A DNA stretch of 64,000 nucleotides from contig JAHBYX010000003.1 in assembly GCA_019635735.1 (NCBI GenBank), positions 1 to 64,000 on the forward strand. The letters run 5' to 3'. The translations under genes were made by a program, and so were the position numbers. Positions 19,069 through 27,715 of this stretch are shown piece after piece; within the stretch, counting starts at the first letter, position 1; the number at the start of each line of letters is the position of its first letter. Source of the stretch: Mesorhizobium sp. (GTDB lineage: Bacteria > Pseudomonadota > Alphaproteobacteria > Rhizobiales > Rhizobiaceae). Below the pieces are notes generated by a model that was given only the letters and a program-made list of their open reading frames with translations, did not search any database and was not told the DNA's origin.

Positions 19069-19637
19069 CGTGGATATTCTCCAGCTCTGGCCACACCGCG
19101 CAGGCGACTCAGCGCAAGCAGTACAAACTGGACCGCCGCGACCACGGCGCCGATGAAGATCAGCGCTCGGAAGGGTGACGTCGGCATGGTCAGCACGCCA
19201 GTCACGCCGATGAACTCGCGGTGCTCGATGTCGCGCCAGAGGATCCCCCAACTCGACCATGCGATGCCGGCGCAGAGCGCCGCGCCGACGAGATCCCACA
19301 TTGCGCGGATCGCGAGCGCAAAGCGCGGGCGGGACCGCGCCACGGCGTCGAGGACGAAGTCGGTGCTGGCGAGCCGATCGTTGCGGACGGCGGCGGCGAG
19401 CTGGAGAAAGACGATGAGGACGACCGTCAGGGCGCCAAGTTCGGCGATCAGCGGCAGCGACGCGCCGACGACATTGCGCACCGCCACGTCCGCCACGATG
19501 ATCGCCATCAGAAAGACAATCATGATCGTGCCGAGCGCGGCGAGACCGTCGACGCCGCGGGTCCACACACGCGCGGGTTCGCTGGTGCCGCGCGGAAGGG
19601 TCTCTTCCGCGCGGATTCTCTCACCGTCATGTTCCAT
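19065..19637 (-). CDS. dctQ: TRAP transporter small permease (DctQ-type)
   Basis: A 190-residue protein with about four hydrophobic helices, including DGLAALGTIMIVFLMAIIVADVAVRN, as in DctQ subunits. The N-terminus is hydrophilic (about 30 residues before the first helix), which is slightly long for the family. It stands between the binding protein and large permease genes in the usual order and overlaps the latter by 4 bp. Confidence 0.92.
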   Translation of the reverse strand: MEHDGERIRAEETLPRGTSEPARVWTRGVDGLAALGTIMIVFLMAIIVADVAVRNVVGASLPLIAELGALTVVLIVFLQLAAAVRNDRLASTDFVLDAVARSRPRFALAIRAMWDLVGAALCAGIAWSSWGILWRDIEHREFIGVTGVLTMPTSPFRALIFIGAVVAAVQFVLLALSRLRGVARAGEYPR

Positions 19638-19663
19638 ATCCGCCCCCGGTCGCCGTCAGCGGC

Positions 19664-20743
19664 CTACATGCCCTTGTCCCAGTCGCGGGCCGGCTCCTCG
19701 CCGGCGGCGCGCAGGCCGTCCATGTAGGCCTTCATGAAGGCCTTGCCCGGCAGGCCGCGGGACTCGGCGTCGGCCGCCCATTCGCCGGCGATATCCGGCA
19801 GACTGTCGACCCATTTCTGGCGGTCGCCGTCGGGCAGCTCGGAAATCGTGACCGGCGGGTTCTGGCCCTTGCCGAGCTCGACCATCTTGCCGAAGGCAGC
19901 CTCATGGCGCTCCAGCAGATCCTTCGAATGCGCGTCGGTGTAGAACTTGCCGGCTGCGACCATCGCCTCCTGGACCGCTGGAGGCAGCGCATCCCACGAG
20001 TCCTTGTTGATCGCCACGGCGCCCGAGAAGGCGGTGCCGATGCGGACGCGGGTAATGTAGGGAGCGACCTCGTAGAGCTTGGCCGGCAGCACGCCGAGCG
20101 CCAGCGAAAGGACGCCGTTGGACACGCCGGTCTGGATGTCGGTGTAGAAGGTCGGCAGCGAGCCATCGACTGCGTTGGCGCCGGTACCGCGCAACCACTG
20201 GCCGAGCACGCCCGGTGCGGAGAGCTTCATGCCGTTCAGATCGGCCAAGCCGGTGATCTGCTTCTTGGTGTAGATGTCGTAGTCGTCGGTGCCGGTGAGG
20301 CCGAGAACTTTAAGGTTGTACTGCTCCCACTCTTTCCTGAACGCTTCGTTGTTCTCCAGGAGGTCGCCCATGACCTTGAGCTGGACAGGCGGGTTGGCGG
20401 TGGAGAACGGCGCGTAGGTCGACGCCTGGCTCAGCGGCAGCTTGGCGCCTTCGAGGAAGGAGAATACCCAGCCGATATCGGTGACGCCTTCCTGCACCGA
20501 GGTGAGCGTCGCGTTGGCCTTGTAGAGCGAGCCGCCGAATGCCTCGTTCCACTTGATCTTGTACTCACCCTTCTCCGCGAGAATACGGTCGGTTTCGGCC
20601 ATGAAATGCGACTTGATCATGCCCACCCAGGGGATCGCCAGCGGGTGGCTCGACGCCACCGTCAGTTCGATCTCCTCCACGGCATAGGCGGCGGTCGGAA
20701 GCGCCATCACGGCGCCCATCAGCAGTCCGGTCAATCTGTACAT
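19664..20743 (-). CDS. dctP: TRAP transporter substrate-binding protein (DctP-type)
   Basis: A 359-residue periplasmic protein. It has a Sec signal peptide ending around TAAYA-VEEIELTVAS. Family segments include WNEAFGGSLYKANATLTSVQEGVTDIGWV and GLADLNGMKLSAPGVLGQWLRGTGANAV, with the conserved Arg of the carboxylate-binding site in the latter. It binds an organic acid in the periplasm. Neighbouring genes (CoA-transferase, lyase, ring-cleaving dioxygenase) suggest an aromatic or unsaturated acid, but this cannot be read from the sequence. Confidence 0.94.
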   Translation of the reverse strand: MYRLTGLLMGAVMALPTAAYAVEEIELTVASSHPLAIPWVGMIKSHFMAETDRILAEKGEYKIKWNEAFGGSLYKANATLTSVQEGVTDIGWVFSFLEGAKLPLSQASTYAPFSTANPPVQLKVMGDLLENNEAFRKEWEQYNLKVLGLTGTDDYDIYTKKQITGLADLNGMKLSAPGVLGQWLRGTGANAVDGSLPTFYTDIQTGVSNGVLSLALGVLPAKLYEVAPYITRVRIGTAFSGAVAINKDSWDALPPAVQEAMVAAGKFYTDAHSKDLLERHEAAFGKMVELGKGQNPPVTISELPDGDRQKWVDSLPDIAGEWAADAESRGLPGKAFMKAYMDGLRAAGEEPARDWDKGM

Positions 20744-20761
20744 TTCGGTTCCTCCCAGGAT

Positions 20762-21145
20762 CTACAGAATCGTGAATTTCTGGCTCGACATGTCGAGCCG
20801 GACCGTCATCGTTCCCTCGTTGATCATCCACGGCCTGACCGTGAATCTGCGTGCGCCGCTTCTGTGCATCGGGTCGCGTTCTGCGATCGCGACAGCCTCG
20901 GCCCTCGATGCGGCACGTACGACGACGAGACCGTCGCCGTTCCATTCCTGTTCGTCGTCGCTCCACATCGGACCGGCGGCGAACATGATCCCCTCGCGCT
21001 CAAGCTGCATCTGGAACGCCAGATGCTCTTCCAGACCCTGCAGGATCGGCTCGATGCCGCCCGTGGGCACCGTGAAGACGGCGTAGAGCTGCTTCTGCAG
21101 CATGGCGCTGCTGGCTTTCTTCACGTCGGCGACTGGCAGCGCCAT
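20762..21145 (-). CDS. YCII-domain protein
   Basis: A 127-residue protein of the YCII/dimeric alpha-beta barrel type. It contains LYAVFTVPTGG, an EHLAFQMQLEREGIMFAAGPMW segment, and an AVAIAERDPMHRSGARRFTVRPWMINEG ending with the typical DPMH motif. The YCII fold is related to muconolactone isomerase, and here it lies in a cluster with an intradiol dioxygenase. An isomerase role in that pathway is an attractive but unproven idea. The start at 21145 gives a length close to the family's; the frame continues upstream but would overlap the CoA-transferase gene. Confidence 0.85.
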   Translation of the reverse strand: MALPVADVKKASSAMLQKQLYAVFTVPTGGIEPILQGLEEHLAFQMQLEREGIMFAAGPMWSDDEQEWNGDGLVVVRAASRAEAVAIAERDPMHRSGARRFTVRPWMINEGTMTVRLDMSSQKFTIL

Positions 21146-21168
21146 GCGTCGTCCCTCCCGGCTCGCCG

Positions 21169-22314
21169 TCACCCGGCGTTGCGCGTCCCGATTTCGGCTC
21201 TGATCTCGTCGCCGTGCTCGTCGAGCGTCGGCGGTGGCAGGATCGACAGGTCTGCCTCGCCGTCGAAATTGTAGGGCGCGCGAACCGTCGTGAACGGACC
21301 CATCTGCGGATGGTCGGTCGACACCTTGATGTTGAGGTGCACCGCCTGCGGATCCTCCAGCGCCTCGTTCGAATCGTAGGCGGGCGAGTGCGGCACCTCG
21401 TTCTTCAGCAGGATGGCGCACCACTCGTCGCGGGTGCGAGTTGCGAAGACCGGCGTGAGAACCTCGATCAGGTCGTGCTGGTGCTCGATGCGCGCCATGC
21501 GCTCGGCAAAGCGCGGGTCAGACATCAGCTCCGGCATCCCGACCGCCTCGACCAGACCTTCCCAGAATTTGGGCGGCGAGGAGAGATGGATGGCGATCCA
21601 TTTCCCGTCGGAACAGGCAAATGTGTACGATTGCGATACGGTGGGCCGGCTGAGGGGACCCATCACTTCGCCGACCGAGAAGTAGTGCGTGAAACTGTCA
21701 AGGTTGAAGTGGCACATCGCTTCGAGCATCGAGATGTCGAGGCGGCGGCCCTTGCCGGTGGATACCCGCTCCAGGAGAGCTGCCACGATGCCGAGGGCGG
21801 CGTAATGGCCGGTCACCGCATCGGCGATAGCCGGGCCGATCACGCGCGGGTTGGTCGGCGGGGTCAGCAGGCGCAGATACGCGCTGGCCGCCTGCGCCAC
21901 CGTATCGTAGGCCGGCCTGTCCCGCGCGGGGCCAGTCTGGCCGAAGCCCGAGATAGCGCAATAGACCAGCCGCGGGTTGATCCGGTGCAGTTCCTCCTCG
22001 CCCGCGCCGAGCTTCTCGGCCACGCCGGGTCGGAAATTCTGGATGAAGACGTCGGCGTCGCGGATCAGGTCGTGGAAGACCGCGCGGTCGTCCGGCTTGG
22101 CGGTGTCCAGCGCGATCGAACGCTTGTTGCGGTTGTAGGTCTGGTAGTGCGGCGAATAGAGGCCACCCTTGAAGGCGCGGAAGGGATCGCCCGTCTCGGG
22201 CCGCTCGACCTTGATCACATCGGCGCCGAGGTCGGCGAGATGCATCCCGGCGGCCGGGCCGGTGATGTAGGTCCCCATCTCGATGACGCGGACGCCCTTG
22301 AGGATCTTGGTCAT
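21169..22314 (-). CDS. CaiB/BaiF-family CoA-transferase
   Basis: A 381-residue class III CoA-transferase. Segments typical of the family are KGVRVIEMGTYITGPAAGMHLADLGADVIKVERP at the N-terminus, RNKRSIALDT, FIQNFRPGVAEKLG, and GRRLDISMLEAM with the catalytic Asp. It moves CoA between two carboxylic acids in the cytoplasm. It is placed between the lyase gene upstream (4-bp gap) and the YCII and TRAP genes downstream, so it probably activates the imported or ring-cleaved acid before C-C cleavage; this order is inferred. Confidence 0.92.
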   Translation of the reverse strand: MTKILKGVRVIEMGTYITGPAAGMHLADLGADVIKVERPETGDPFRAFKGGLYSPHYQTYNRNKRSIALDTAKPDDRAVFHDLIRDADVFIQNFRPGVAEKLGAGEEELHRINPRLVYCAISGFGQTGPARDRPAYDTVAQAASAYLRLLTPPTNPRVIGPAIADAVTGHYAALGIVAALLERVSTGKGRRLDISMLEAMCHFNLDSFTHYFSVGEVMGPLSRPTVSQSYTFACSDGKWIAIHLSSPPKFWEGLVEAVGMPELMSDPRFAERMARIEHQHDLIEVLTPVFATRTRDEWCAILLKNEVPHSPAYDSNEALEDPQAVHLNIKVSTDHPQMGPFTTVRAPYNFDGEADLSILPPPTLDEHGDEIRAEIGTRNAG

Positions 22315-22318
22315 CGCC

Positions 22319-23119
22319 TCACTCCGCCGCCGTGGCCGCGGGGCCGTCATAGCCGATGGCAAGGTCCGCCTTGTGCGACAGGATGAAGCCGATCGAGCGC
22401 TGCGATTCCTCGTAGAGGTGGGCGACGAGGCCGGCTGCGCGGGCGAGAAGCGGAATGCCCTTCATCGCCTCGATCGGCCAGCCGGCGTCCAGCATCAGTG
22501 CGGGGATCGCGCCGGACACGTTGATCGGCAGCGGCCGGTTCATCACTTCCGGCGCGATTCGCCCCAGCATCCTGAGACATGCGACGGCGTCGCCGGATAC
22601 GCTCCTTGCATCGGCGAATTCGAGCAGCACGTTGGCGCGCGGATCGCCGCCGCTATGCTGCGGATGACCGAGGCCGGGCACTTTTGCCCTCTTCGCCTTC
22701 AGCTCGACGAGGCTTGCGCGCACCGCGCTCTCCAGATCGGCGCCCGGCGCCTTCGCCGCCTCCAGGATCTCGACGATATAGCGCCCGGCGGTCTCGGAGC
22801 TTCCCGCCACCACGGTCCCCATGCCGAGCAGGCCCGCCGACATCGCGCCCTGCCAGGCTTCGGGCGCGGCGGCCAGCGTCATCCGCGCCGCCTGAACGCT
22901 CGGCACCAGCCCGTGCTCGGCGATCGCGACCAGGCAGGCATTGGTGACATCCCGCTGGAGGGCCGTCGGCTTGTCGCCCAGCACGAGCAGCCAGAAATAG
23001 TCGGTGAAATCGGTCTTGCCGATCAGGTCGCGACACAGGTCGTGGCCGCGGATCGTAATCGAATGGGCGTCGGAGGTCGCAATCGCCGTAAACGCGCCGT
23101 CCTGTTTTCCTATGCGCAT
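22319..23119 (-). CDS. Citrate-synthase-like lyase (citryl-CoA lyase type)
   Basis: A 266-residue protein with the citrate synthase fold. Key segments are GHDLCRDLIGKTDFTDYFWLLVLGDKPT at the N-terminus, GLLGMGTVVAGSSE, VPGLGHPQHSGGDPR with the catalytic His-region, and a helical C-terminus (IGFILSHK). It is well short of true citrate synthases (about 430 residues), like the small proteins annotated as citryl-CoA lyases. These probably cleave or form C-C bonds in 3-hydroxyacyl-CoA compounds. It is the first gene of the minus-strand operon, and its promoter region contains the IclR-type palindrome. Confidence 0.85.
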   Translation of the reverse strand: MRIGKQDGAFTAIATSDAHSITIRGHDLCRDLIGKTDFTDYFWLLVLGDKPTALQRDVTNACLVAIAEHGLVPSVQAARMTLAAAPEAWQGAMSAGLLGMGTVVAGSSETAGRYIVEILEAAKAPGADLESAVRASLVELKAKRAKVPGLGHPQHSGGDPRANVLLEFADARSVSGDAVACLRMLGRIAPEVMNRPLPINVSGAIPALMLDAGWPIEAMKGIPLLARAAGLVAHLYEESQRSIGFILSHKADLAIGYDGPAATAAE

Positions 23120-23133
23120 GGCACTCTCAATTA

Positions 23134-23148
23134 TTTCGCACAGCGAAA
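23134..23148. promoter_or_regulatory. IclR-type operator candidate 1
   Basis: TTTCGC-ACA-GCGAAA is a perfect inverted repeat in the space between the divergent lyase and dioxygenase genes. A nearly identical site lies at 25055-25071 in front of the amidohydrolase gene. The IclR regulator is encoded between them at 24153-24968. Confidence 0.7.
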
Positions 23149-23256
23149 GATTTTTCTCTTGCCGGAGGTTAGAGGCCCAATTAGCGTTATGTCAAGGCAG
23201 AACGGACGCGGACCCGCACGTGGGGCGATCGCGCCCGGCCATCGCGGAGGACAAGA

Positions 23257-24120
23257 ATGCGCGACGTCAACCAGTTCACCCTGACCGAAGCGGTGAAGAA
23301 CAGCTTCAAGACCGAGGAGGGATCCAGGTTCAAGCTCCTGCTCGAAGGGCTGATCGACCATCTGCACGACTACACGCGCGAGATGCAGCTGACGCACAAG
23401 GAATGGATGCGGGTCCTGACGTTCCTCTACGACTGCGGAAAGATCTCGACGCCGGAACGGCACGAATTCATCCTCCTGTCCGACGTGCTCGGCTGGTCGG
23501 CCCTGGTGGACATGATCAATACGCGCGGCGGGGCAACCGAAGGCAGCAATCTCGGCCCGTTCTATCTCGAGAATTCGCCGAACAAGAAGCTCGGCGCCGA
23601 CCTTGCCGGCGAGCGCCAGGGCGCGCTGGTCCTCGTTTACGGCACCGTCCGCCATACTCTCGGCAAGCCGCTGGCGGGTGCGATCGTCGATACCTGGCAG
23701 GCTGACGGATCGGGCACCTACCCGATCCAGGAGCAGGAGCGCGGGCAGGACAAATATGACCTGCGCGGCGTCTTCGAAACGGACGACCAGGGACGCTACT
23801 ATTACACCACGGTCCTGCCCAAGCCCTACACCGTGCCGGACGACGGGCCGGTCGGCGACCTGCTGCGCGCAGGCGCCCGGCACAACTGGCGGGCTGCTCA
23901 CCTGCACTTCATGTTGCGCGCCAAGGGCATGCGCACCAATGTGACGGAGCTGTTCTTCGAGAACACCGAATATATCGACAACGACGCCGTGTTCGGTGTA
24001 CGCCGGTCACTGATCGCCAAGGTCGAACCCTACAAGGCCGACAAGGCGGGCAATCTGCCGCTCGAGCGCAAGCCGGACGCCATGCTCAAGTTCGACTTCG
24101 TCATGGCGCCGGAAGGTTGA
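23257..24120 (+). CDS. Intradiol ring-cleavage dioxygenase
   Basis: A non-haem Fe(III) dioxygenase of 287 residues of the catechol/hydroxyquinol 1,2-dioxygenase type. The iron ligands are identifiable by spacing: Tyr155, Tyr191 in KPYTVPDDGP, His215 and His217 in AAHLHFML. The spacing 36/24/2 equals that of catechol 1,2-dioxygenases. The N-terminal helical domain (residues 1-100) and GSNLGPFYLE linker are present. It cleaves a catechol- or hydroxyquinol-like ring between the hydroxyls. It is divergent from the lyase operon and starts after a GGAGGA ribosome binding site. The exact ring substrate is unknown. Confidence 0.94.
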   Translation: MRDVNQFTLTEAVKNSFKTEEGSRFKLLLEGLIDHLHDYTREMQLTHKEWMRVLTFLYDCGKISTPERHEFILLSDVLGWSALVDMINTRGGATEGSNLGPFYLENSPNKKLGADLAGERQGALVLVYGTVRHTLGKPLAGAIVDTWQADGSGTYPIQEQERGQDKYDLRGVFETDDQGRYYYTTVLPKPYTVPDDGPVGDLLRAGARHNWRAAHLHFMLRAKGMRTNVTELFFENTEYIDNDAVFGVRRSLIAKVEPYKADKAGNLPLERKPDAMLKFDFVMAPEG

Positions 24121-24152
24121 CGGCGGCGAGACAGGCTTCTCCGGGGAACTCC

Positions 24153-24968
24153 ATGCTCGAAAATACACCGGACAGCGCGCGGCCGGCGGAATTCGTCGAG
24201 GCGCTGGCAAAGGGGCTGATGATCCTCGAGAGCTTCGATTCGCAGCATCCCGAGATGACGCTGAGCGACGTGGCGCGGCGGGTGGGGCTCAGCCCGGCCG
24301 CCGCGCGCCGCAGTCTCCTGACGCTGCAGGCGATGGGCTATGTCGGCCAGACCAACAAGCGCTTCCACCTGCGGCCGAAGGTGATGAACCTGGGTTCCGC
24401 CTTCTACTTCTCGGCCCGCGTCGACGAGGTGCTGCAGCCCGAGCTGCGCCGGCTGGTGGGAATGTTCGGCGACGCCTCCTCGGTGGCAACGCTCGACGGC
24501 CACGACGTCATCTACATTGCGCACTATTCCGAGCAGCGGGCGCGCCGCGCAACCGCGGTGGTCGGCGCGCGCTATCCCGCGCACGCAACCTCCCTCGGCC
24601 GAGTGCTTCTGGCCGGGCTGCCCGACGCCGAATTCGACCGCTATCTGCGCGAGGTGGAGCCACTAGCCCTCACCCGAATGACGGTGGTCGACAAATCCGA
24701 ACTCCGCGCCCTCGTCGAGGAGGTGCGCGAGAGAAACTATGCCACGACGGTGGACCAGCTCGACTATGGCATCACGGCGCTGGCGGTGCCGATACGCGGC
24801 GCCTCCGGACGTACGATCGCGGCTCTCAACTCGTCAGGCTACACCGGCGTGGTGACGGCGGAGGGGCTGGTTGCCCAGCGCCTGCAGGAACTGCGGCTTT
24901 CGGCTGGACGCATCGCGCTGACGCTGTCGCGCTACCCGGTTCTCGAATCCATCATTGGCACGCGGTAG
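24153..24968 (+). CDS. IclR-family transcriptional regulator
   Basis: A 271-residue regulator with an N-terminal winged HTH (MTLSDVARRVGLSPAAARRSLLTLQAMGYVGQ) and a C-terminal GAF-like ligand-binding domain ending LSRYPVLESIIG. Several features match the PcaR/CatR-like aromatic acid regulators, such as SSVATLDGHDVIYIAHYSEQ and LDYGITALAVPIRG. It probably controls the two promoters that carry TTTCGC/GCGAAA palindromes at 23134 and 25055. The ATG at 24153 is used; a TTG 36 bp upstream is possible but overlaps the dioxygenase gene. Confidence 0.93.
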   Translation: MLENTPDSARPAEFVEALAKGLMILESFDSQHPEMTLSDVARRVGLSPAAARRSLLTLQAMGYVGQTNKRFHLRPKVMNLGSAFYFSARVDEVLQPELRRLVGMFGDASSVATLDGHDVIYIAHYSEQRARRATAVVGARYPAHATSLGRVLLAGLPDAEFDRYLREVEPLALTRMTVVDKSELRALVEEVRERNYATTVDQLDYGITALAVPIRGASGRTIAALNSSGYTGVVTAEGLVAQRLQELRLSAGRIALTLSRYPVLESIIGTR

Positions 24969-25045
24969 CGGACACGCCGCGAACGGGCCTTACTCTCCCC
25001 AGCGATTGCGGTTGACAGAACGGCGAACGCAACGTTAGCTTAATC

Positions 25046-25071
25046 GCGAAAAGATTTTCGCATAGCGAAAA
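25046..25071. promoter_or_regulatory. IclR-type operator candidate 2
   Basis: TTTTCGC-ATA-GCGAAAA (25055-25071) is a perfect inverted repeat with 7-base arms and the same core as the site at 23134-23148. A second, overlapping palindrome GCGAAAA-GA-TTTTCGC covers 25046-25061. It is located 64 bp upstream of the amidohydrolase start. Confidence 0.7.
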
Positions 25072-25134
25072 CTTTGCATGTTGGCTGCGGCGGATTGCAA
25101 CAGGCGGCACGACGTTTCTTTGGGAGGAGAGATC

Positions 25135-26637
25135 ATGTGCATTTATTGTGATTCCGGGCGGACGCCCGGAGCGGAGGGATCGCGCCGCGATTTCCTCAAG
25201 ACGTCGATGCTCGTCGGAGCCGCTGCCGCCGCCTCCGGCTTCCTGGCCGGATCGGCGCAGGCCCAGGAGGCGCCTGCGGGGACCGGCACCGAAGGCCGCC
25301 GCGTCCTGATCAAGGGCGGCCATGTGCTCAGCATGGACCCGGCCGTGGGCGATTTCGAGCAGGCCGACGTGCTGATAAATGGCAAGCTGATCGAGGCGGT
25401 CGGATCGAATCTCGACGCCGGAGGGGCGGAGGTGATCGATGCCGCTGGCATGATCGTCATGCCCGGCTTCATCGATACCCATCACCACCAGTTCGAGACG
25501 GCTCTGCGCTCGTTCCTCGCCGACGGCATCCTGGTGAACGACGGTCTCCCCGCCAACGCCATCAACTACTACGAATACATCCTGCAGAAGTTCTCGATGG
25601 TCTACCGGCCGCAGGACGTGCACATCAACGAGCTGTTCGGCTCGCTGGCGCAACTCGATGCCGGCGTCACCACGGTGATGGACGTCTCGCAGATCCACCA
25701 CTCGCCGGAACATTCCGACGCGGTGATCCAGGCGCTGAAGGATGCCGGTCGCCGCTCGGTGTTCGGCTATTTCGAAGGTTGGGGCGACAAGGCGAAGTAT
25801 CCGGGCGACGCAACGCGCCTCAAGACGACCCATTTCGCCTCCGACGACGGCCTCCTGTCGATGGTTATGGGCGGAGAGATTTATATCCCGGGCTACGAGA
25901 ATGCCTGGAAGCTCGGCCGCGAGCTCGGCTTGCCGATCGCGCTGCATGTCGTCGGCACGTTCGGCATGCGCCCGACGTTCGACCAGCTCGCGGAAGCCGG
26001 CCAGTTTGGTCCCGACAATATCTTCATCCACATGACCGGGATGAGCGAGATGGCGTGGAAGAAGGCGGCGGATGCCGGCGCGCACGTGTCGCTCGCCGTG
26101 CCGATCGAGATGCAAATGCGCCACGGCATGCCACCGATCCAGACCGCGCTCGACCTCGGGATGCAGCCTTCAATGTCCTCCGACGTCGAATGCACGATGA
26201 CGGCGGATCCCTTCACGCTGATGCGCTCGACGATGACGCTGCAGCGCGCCTTCATCAACGAGAAGGCGCTGGCGGGCGAGACGGAGCTCCCTGCCCTTTT
26301 GACGTCGCGCGACGTGATCCGCTTCGCCACGCTGGAGGGTGCAAAAGGCCTCAAGCTTGACAAGAAGACCGGCAGCCTGACGCCCGGCAAGGAGGCGGAC
26401 GTCATCCTGCTCGATGCGACCGCCATCAACGTGACGCCGCTCAACCACGTGCCGGGCGCCGTCGTGACGCTGATGGAACGCTCCAACGTCGACACGGTGT
26501 TTGTCGCAGGCAAGCTGCGCAAGTACAAGGGCAAGCTGCTGGACGTCGACATCGCCAAGTTGAGGGGCGAGTTGGAGGCCAGCCGCGACTATATCTTCCA
26601 GGCCGCCGGCGTGCCGCGCGATCTGTTCAGAGCCTGA
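25135..26637 (+). CDS. Tat-exported metal-dependent amidohydrolase
   Basis: A 500-residue amidohydrolase-superfamily enzyme. A twin-arginine signal is visible near the N-terminus (SRRDFLKTS followed by a hydrophobic stretch and an AQA site), so the enzyme is exported folded to the periplasm. The TIM-barrel shows the HxH metal motif in DTHHHQFETALR, a further His in IALHVVGTF, and the conserved Asp in SSDVECTM. It resembles the cytosine-deaminase/chlorohydrolase (AtzA/TrzN) subgroup, which removes amino or chloro groups from heterocycles. The ATG at 25135 follows a GGGAGGAG ribosome binding site. Its place in the IclR regulon suggests it acts on the pathway substrate outside the cytoplasm. Confidence 0.9.
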   Translation: MCIYCDSGRTPGAEGSRRDFLKTSMLVGAAAAASGFLAGSAQAQEAPAGTGTEGRRVLIKGGHVLSMDPAVGDFEQADVLINGKLIEAVGSNLDAGGAEVIDAAGMIVMPGFIDTHHHQFETALRSFLADGILVNDGLPANAINYYEYILQKFSMVYRPQDVHINELFGSLAQLDAGVTTVMDVSQIHHSPEHSDAVIQALKDAGRRSVFGYFEGWGDKAKYPGDATRLKTTHFASDDGLLSMVMGGEIYIPGYENAWKLGRELGLPIALHVVGTFGMRPTFDQLAEAGQFGPDNIFIHMTGMSEMAWKKAADAGAHVSLAVPIEMQMRHGMPPIQTALDLGMQPSMSSDVECTMTADPFTLMRSTMTLQRAFINEKALAGETELPALLTSRDVIRFATLEGAKGLKLDKKTGSLTPGKEADVILLDATAINVTPLNHVPGAVVTLMERSNVDTVFVAGKLRKYKGKLLDVDIAKLRGELEASRDYIFQAAGVPRDLFRA

Positions 26638-26650
26638 CGGAGGAGACACC

Positions 26651-27685
26651 ATGGCCCGCCCGCTTCCGCTCTTCCCGACCTCGCTGGTCGGATCCTACGC
26701 CCAGCCCGAATGGCTGATCGACCGCAAGAAGCTGGCGGGCCGCTTTCCGCCCCGCGTCCGGGCCAGAGAGCTCTGGCGCGTCGCGCCCGAATTTCTCGAT
26801 CAGGCGCAGGACGACGCGACCCTGCTCGCCATCCGCGACCAGGAACGCGCCGGCCTCGACATCATCACCGACGGCGAGATGCGGCGCGAGAGCTATTCCA
26901 ACCGCTTCGCCACCGCGCTGGAAGGCGTCGATATCGACAATCCGGGTTCAGCGCTGGACCGCTCGGGGCACCCCAATCCGGTGCCTCGCGTCGTCGGGAA
27001 GATCCGGCGCCGCCACGCGGTCGAGGTGCGCGACGTGCAGTTCCTGCGCGCCAACACCGACCGGAAGATCAAGATCACCGTGCCCGGCCCCTTCACCATG
27101 GCGCAGCAGGCCCAGAACGACTTCTACGGCAGCGAGGAGGAGCTCGCGGTCGACTATGCCGCCGCGGTGAACGAAGAGATCAAGGACCTGTTTGCGGCCG
27201 GCGCCGACATCGTCCAGATCGACGAGCCCTACATGCAGGCCCGTCCCGCAAAGGCGCGCGAATACGGACTCAAGGCGCTCGCCCGGGCGCTGGAAGGCGT
27301 GACCGGCGAGACGGCGCTGCACATCTGCTTCGGCTACGCCGCCATTATTCACGAGCGGCCCAACGGCTACTCCTTCCTGCCGGAACTTGCCGATACCGCG
27401 GTCAAGTCGATCTCGATCGAGACCGCACAATCCGGGCTCGACTGCTCGGTGCTGGCGAAGCTGCCGGGCAAGACGATCATCCTCGGGGTGCTCGACCTCG
27501 CCACCCACGACATCGAGCCGCCGGAACTCATCGCGGCACGTATCCGCCGCGCGCTGCCCTACGTTTCGCCGGAGAATCTTGTCATCGCGCCCGATTGCGG
27601 GCTGAAATACCTGCCGCGCGAGGTGGCCTTCGGCAAGATGAAGGCGATGGCCGAGGGTGCCGCAATCGTACGCGCCTCGCTCTGA
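26651..27685 (+). CDS. Methionine synthase (MetE C-terminal)-like protein
   Basis: A 344-residue protein resembling the catalytic half of cobalamin-independent methionine synthase. Zinc ligands are identifiable: HIC in ALHICFGYA, a Glu in ISIETAQSG, and Cys in APDCGLKYL. The N-terminal beta-barrel half of MetE is missing, as is normal for this subfamily. Such stand-alone proteins are often found in catabolic clusters and may be methyltransferases or demethylases; the true substrate is unknown. It follows the amidohydrolase after 13 bp with an AGGAGA ribosome binding site and so belongs to the same operon. Confidence 0.88.
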   Translation: MARPLPLFPTSLVGSYAQPEWLIDRKKLAGRFPPRVRARELWRVAPEFLDQAQDDATLLAIRDQERAGLDIITDGEMRRESYSNRFATALEGVDIDNPGSALDRSGHPNPVPRVVGKIRRRHAVEVRDVQFLRANTDRKIKITVPGPFTMAQQAQNDFYGSEEELAVDYAAAVNEEIKDLFAAGADIVQIDEPYMQARPAKAREYGLKALARALEGVTGETALHICFGYAAIIHERPNGYSFLPELADTAVKSISIETAQSGLDCSVLAKLPGKTIILGVLDLATHDIEPPELIAARIRRALPYVSPENLVIAPDCGLKYLPREVAFGKMKAMAEGAAIVRASL

Positions 27686-27715
27686 GGCAGGTGACAAATC
27701 TGGCCGTGATCGGGA

